NCBI GenBank assembly: GCA_009885515.1
Contig: VFKO01000307.1
Span: 1-5,005, forward strand
Direction: 5' to 3'
Source of the DNA: Rhodobiaceae bacterium
GTDB taxonomy: Bacteria; Pseudomonadota; Alphaproteobacteria; Micropepsales; Micropepsaceae
Length of the DNA: 5,005 nucleotides
Shown: positions 3,515 through 5,005 of the stretch, one piece after another
How the letters are laid out: the number at the start of each line of letters is the position of its first letter
How positions within the stretch are numbered: the first letter of the stretch is position 1
Translations under genes and position numbers: made by a program
The notes under the pieces: model-generated
Databases searched by the model: none
The model's input: only the letters and a program-made list of their open reading frames with translations
What the model was told of the DNA's origin: nothing

Positions 3515-4747
3515 ATGCGCGTTCCGGCATTCTTGCGGAAGTACTCTGCCGACCGGCGGGCAACCACGGCCATCATGTTTGCACTGACATTGCCGGTGAT
3601 TGTGGGTGCCGCAGGGCTTGGTGTCGAGACTGGGTTTTGGTACTTCAAAAAGCGCGAATTGCAAACTGCGGCCGACGTTGCGGCCTTTGCCGGTGCGGTT
3701 GAAAAGCGCGGCGGTGGAACTTCTGCGGAAATCGATGCCGTCTCTTTAAGCGAAGCGGTCGAACATGGATATGTAACGGGCGAGGGTACGATCGATGTGA
3801 ATGACCCACCGCTGTCGGGCACGCACCAGAATGCGCAGTCGGTGGAGGTTCTGTTGACGATGCCGGCCGACCGTTTCTTTAGCGGCTTTTTTGCACAGAC
3901 TGAGGTGACGCTGCATGCGCGTGGTGTTGCGTCGTTCAACGATGGCGGGCAGGCTTGCATTTTGGCGCTTGCGCCCGAAGCGATGGGAGCCGTGACCTTC
4001 ACCGGCAACGCGTTGACATTGATCGACGGTTGCAACGTGATGTCGAATTCGTTGCACGACAGTGCTTTGATCGTTTCGGGTTCGGCCGACGTTACCGTGC
4101 CATGCGTGCTATCGGCCGGCGGCGTGAGCGTTGATGAAGGACTTACGCTGACAGAGTGTTCGGAAGCGCAATCGAATGTGCCGCCAGCAAACGATCCATT
4201 CAACAGCTTGGCGGAACCGGCGGTTGCAGGGCCTTGCCTGTCTTTACCCGGTGGCAATGCGACGGCGACGCTTAATCCGGGGCGCTATTGCGGCGGCGGA
4301 AACCTGATGGGCGACAAGACATTCAATCCTGGCACGTACATTATCGATGGTGGAACCTTTCGCATCAATGCGGGTGCGGATGTCGTGGGTAGCGAGGTCA
4401 CTTTCTTTTTGACCAACGGGGCGACGGTTGACTTCAACGGCTCGGCGGAGATCAATCTTGCGGCGCCAACCAGCGGCGCGAATTCAGGTGTGCTATTTTG
4501 GGGCGACGACAGTAACGCCTTCGGGTCGAACAAATTCAACGGCAATGCTTCTTCGTTGCTAACCGGGGCGCTCTATTTTCCGACACAGGAAGTCGAGTTC
4601 CTGGGAAATTTTTCCGGCGACAATGGTTGTATGCGCATCGTGGCTTATACCGTCAAAGTCACTGGCTCGACGACAATGAGTGCGGATTGTACGGCGGCCG
4701 GATTTAACAGCATGCCGCTGCCGGGTGCTGTCACGCTCGTAGAATAA
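3515..4747 (+). CDS. TadG-like pilus-assembly family protein with beta-rich, cysteine-rich extracytoplasmic domain (410 aa)
   Basis: TadG-type proteins are inner-membrane-anchored periplasmic components associated with Tad/Flp pilus or related secretion systems. The N-terminus is typical: basic RKYSADRRATTAIM, a membrane helix at about 19-38, then VETGFWYFKKRELQTAADVAAFAGA (through about 61) in the family pattern. The rest (about 65-410) should be periplasmic. It is poor in helices and rich in G, N, T, V and D, with recurring short strands such as FTGNALTLIDG, LIVSGSADVTV, YIIDGGTFRINAG and VDFNGSAEINL, which suggests a beta-helix or stacked-strand fold. It has eight cysteines in the exported part (C148, 173, 197, 215, 241, 259, 372, 392), an even number compatible with four disulfides. 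I see no von Willebrand A metal site (DxSxS), so this is not the VWA type of TadG. The stop overlaps the ribosome site of the TadE-like gene, indicating an operon. The core Tad motor and secretin genes are not in view. Confidence 0.8.
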   Translation: MRVPAFLRKYSADRRATTAIMFALTLPVIVGAAGLGVETGFWYFKKRELQTAADVAAFAGAVEKRGGGTSAEIDAVSLSEAVEHGYVTGEGTIDVNDPPLSGTHQNAQSVEVLLTMPADRFFSGFFAQTEVTLHARGVASFNDGGQACILALAPEAMGAVTFTGNALTLIDGCNVMSNSLHDSALIVSGSADVTVPCVLSAGGVSVDEGLTLTECSEAQSNVPPANDPFNSLAEPAVAGPCLSLPGGNATATLNPGRYCGGGNLMGDKTFNPGTYIIDGGTFRINAGADVVGSEVTFFLTNGATVDFNGSAEINLAAPTSGANSGVLFWGDDSNAFGSNKFNGNASSLLTGALYFPTQEVEFLGNFSGDNGCMRIVAYTVKVTGSTTMSADCTAAGFNSMPLPGAVTLVE

Positions 4748-4753
4748 GGAGGT
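4745..4753 (+). promoter_or_regulatory. Full-consensus ribosome binding site overlapping the upstream stop
   Basis: TAAGGAGGT contains the stop codon of the TadG-like gene and a complete match to the 16S rRNA anti-Shine-Dalgarno, 5 nt before ATG 4759. It is much stronger than any other ribosome site in the window and predicts coupled, efficient translation of the TadE-like protein. Confidence 0.8.
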
Positions 4754-4758
4754 TTGCC

Positions 4759-5005
4759 ATGCTGAAGCTTTTCGTTGCACGTTTTTCAGGTGACCGCCGC
4801 GGCGTGGCCGCGATCGAGTTCGGCTTGACGGTGCCGGTTTTGCTGATCGCGCTGCTGGGCGTGGTTGATCTGAGCAACGTCGTCTATCAGCGTGGTGATC
4901 TTGAAGGAGCACTGCGTTCGGGCATTCAGTATTTCATGAATGGCGGAGACGATCTGGTCAAAGCCAGGGAAGTTGTCGACGATTCCTGGACCCGTCGCCC
5001 GGAAG
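4759..5005 (+). CDS. TadE-like pseudopilin, 5' part (runs off the right edge)
   Basis: TadE/TadF-type proteins are minor pseudopilins of Tad/Flp pili, processed by the prepilin peptidase TadV/CpaA and embedded in the inner membrane. The 82 codons present show the diagnostic N-terminus: basic leader, then G15 followed by VAAIEFGLTVPVLLIALLG. Cleavage after G15 puts the conserved glutamate E20 at +5, as in Flp and TadE pseudopilins. The hydrophobic helix spans about 16-38, followed by the family pattern VVYQRGDLEGALRSGIQYFM. No stop occurs before the window ends; full-length members are usually around 130-200 residues, so roughly half is missing. It is 11 nt after the TadG-like gene and shares its transcript. 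The family call is secure; whether it is TadE or TadF cannot be decided from this part. Confidence 0.85.
   Translation, partial: MLKLFVARFSGDRRGVAAIEFGLTVPVLLIALLGVVDLSNVVYQRGDLEGALRSGIQYFMNGGDDLVKAREVVDDSWTRRPE

Noticed and set aside
3316..4257. 313-codon open frame on the - strand
   Set aside because: Opposite the TadG-like gene; Ser/Thr/Pro-rich low-complexity translation typical of an antisense shadow.
1..5005. CRISPR array, tRNA, rRNA, insertion sequence or prophage gene
   Set aside because: No regularly spaced repeats, cloverleaf, conserved rRNA segment, transposase or integrase motif was seen on either strand.

Overview
The window is a moderately GC-rich, gene-dense bacterial chromosome segment with every confident gene on the + strand. 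It most resembles an alphaproteobacterium. The hints are TadG/TadE-type pilus genes, a mosaic palindromic intergenic repeat of the kind common in that class, and GANTC sites (the CcrM methylation motif) in non-coding DNA. None of these proves the assignment, and there is no rRNA, tRNA or taxonomic marker gene.

Layout. Positions 1-197 hold no gene I can assign; a frame is open from the left edge to 193, and four GANTC sites lie between 40 and 170. A likely two-gene unit follows: a 65-residue membrane peptide (198-395) and a 322-residue membrane-anchored, proline-rich exported protein of unknown function (421-1389). A double-hairpin repeat (1391-1457) separates it from sodC (1540-2112), a Cu/Zn superoxide dismutase with a lipoprotein signal and all metal ligands intact. 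After a short AT-rich regulatory region come two tightly linked genes: a ParA/MinD-type ATPase (2212-2952) and, 2 nt later, a small protein ending in a probable ribbon-helix-helix DNA-binding domain (2955-3401). A 113-bp regulatory gap leads to a TadG-like protein (3515-4747) and a TadE-like protein that runs off the right edge (from 4759).

How the parts may work together. The ATPase and ribbon-helix-helix pair has the architecture of type Ib partition systems (ParF/ParG type) or VirC1/VirC2, but sits next to pilus-type genes with no plasmid or replication gene in view. The most interesting signal is a shared DNA element, two AATTTG hexamers 10-11 bp apart, found in both the region before the ATPase gene and the region before the TadG-like gene. 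In each place it overlaps a candidate promoter. This suggests, as inference only, that the ribbon-helix-helix protein binds both sites and couples the ATPase pair to the surface-structure genes. The two Tad-type proteins would act at the inner membrane and periplasm. SodC and the unknown exported protein also point to the envelope, but nothing in the sequence ties them functionally to the rest.
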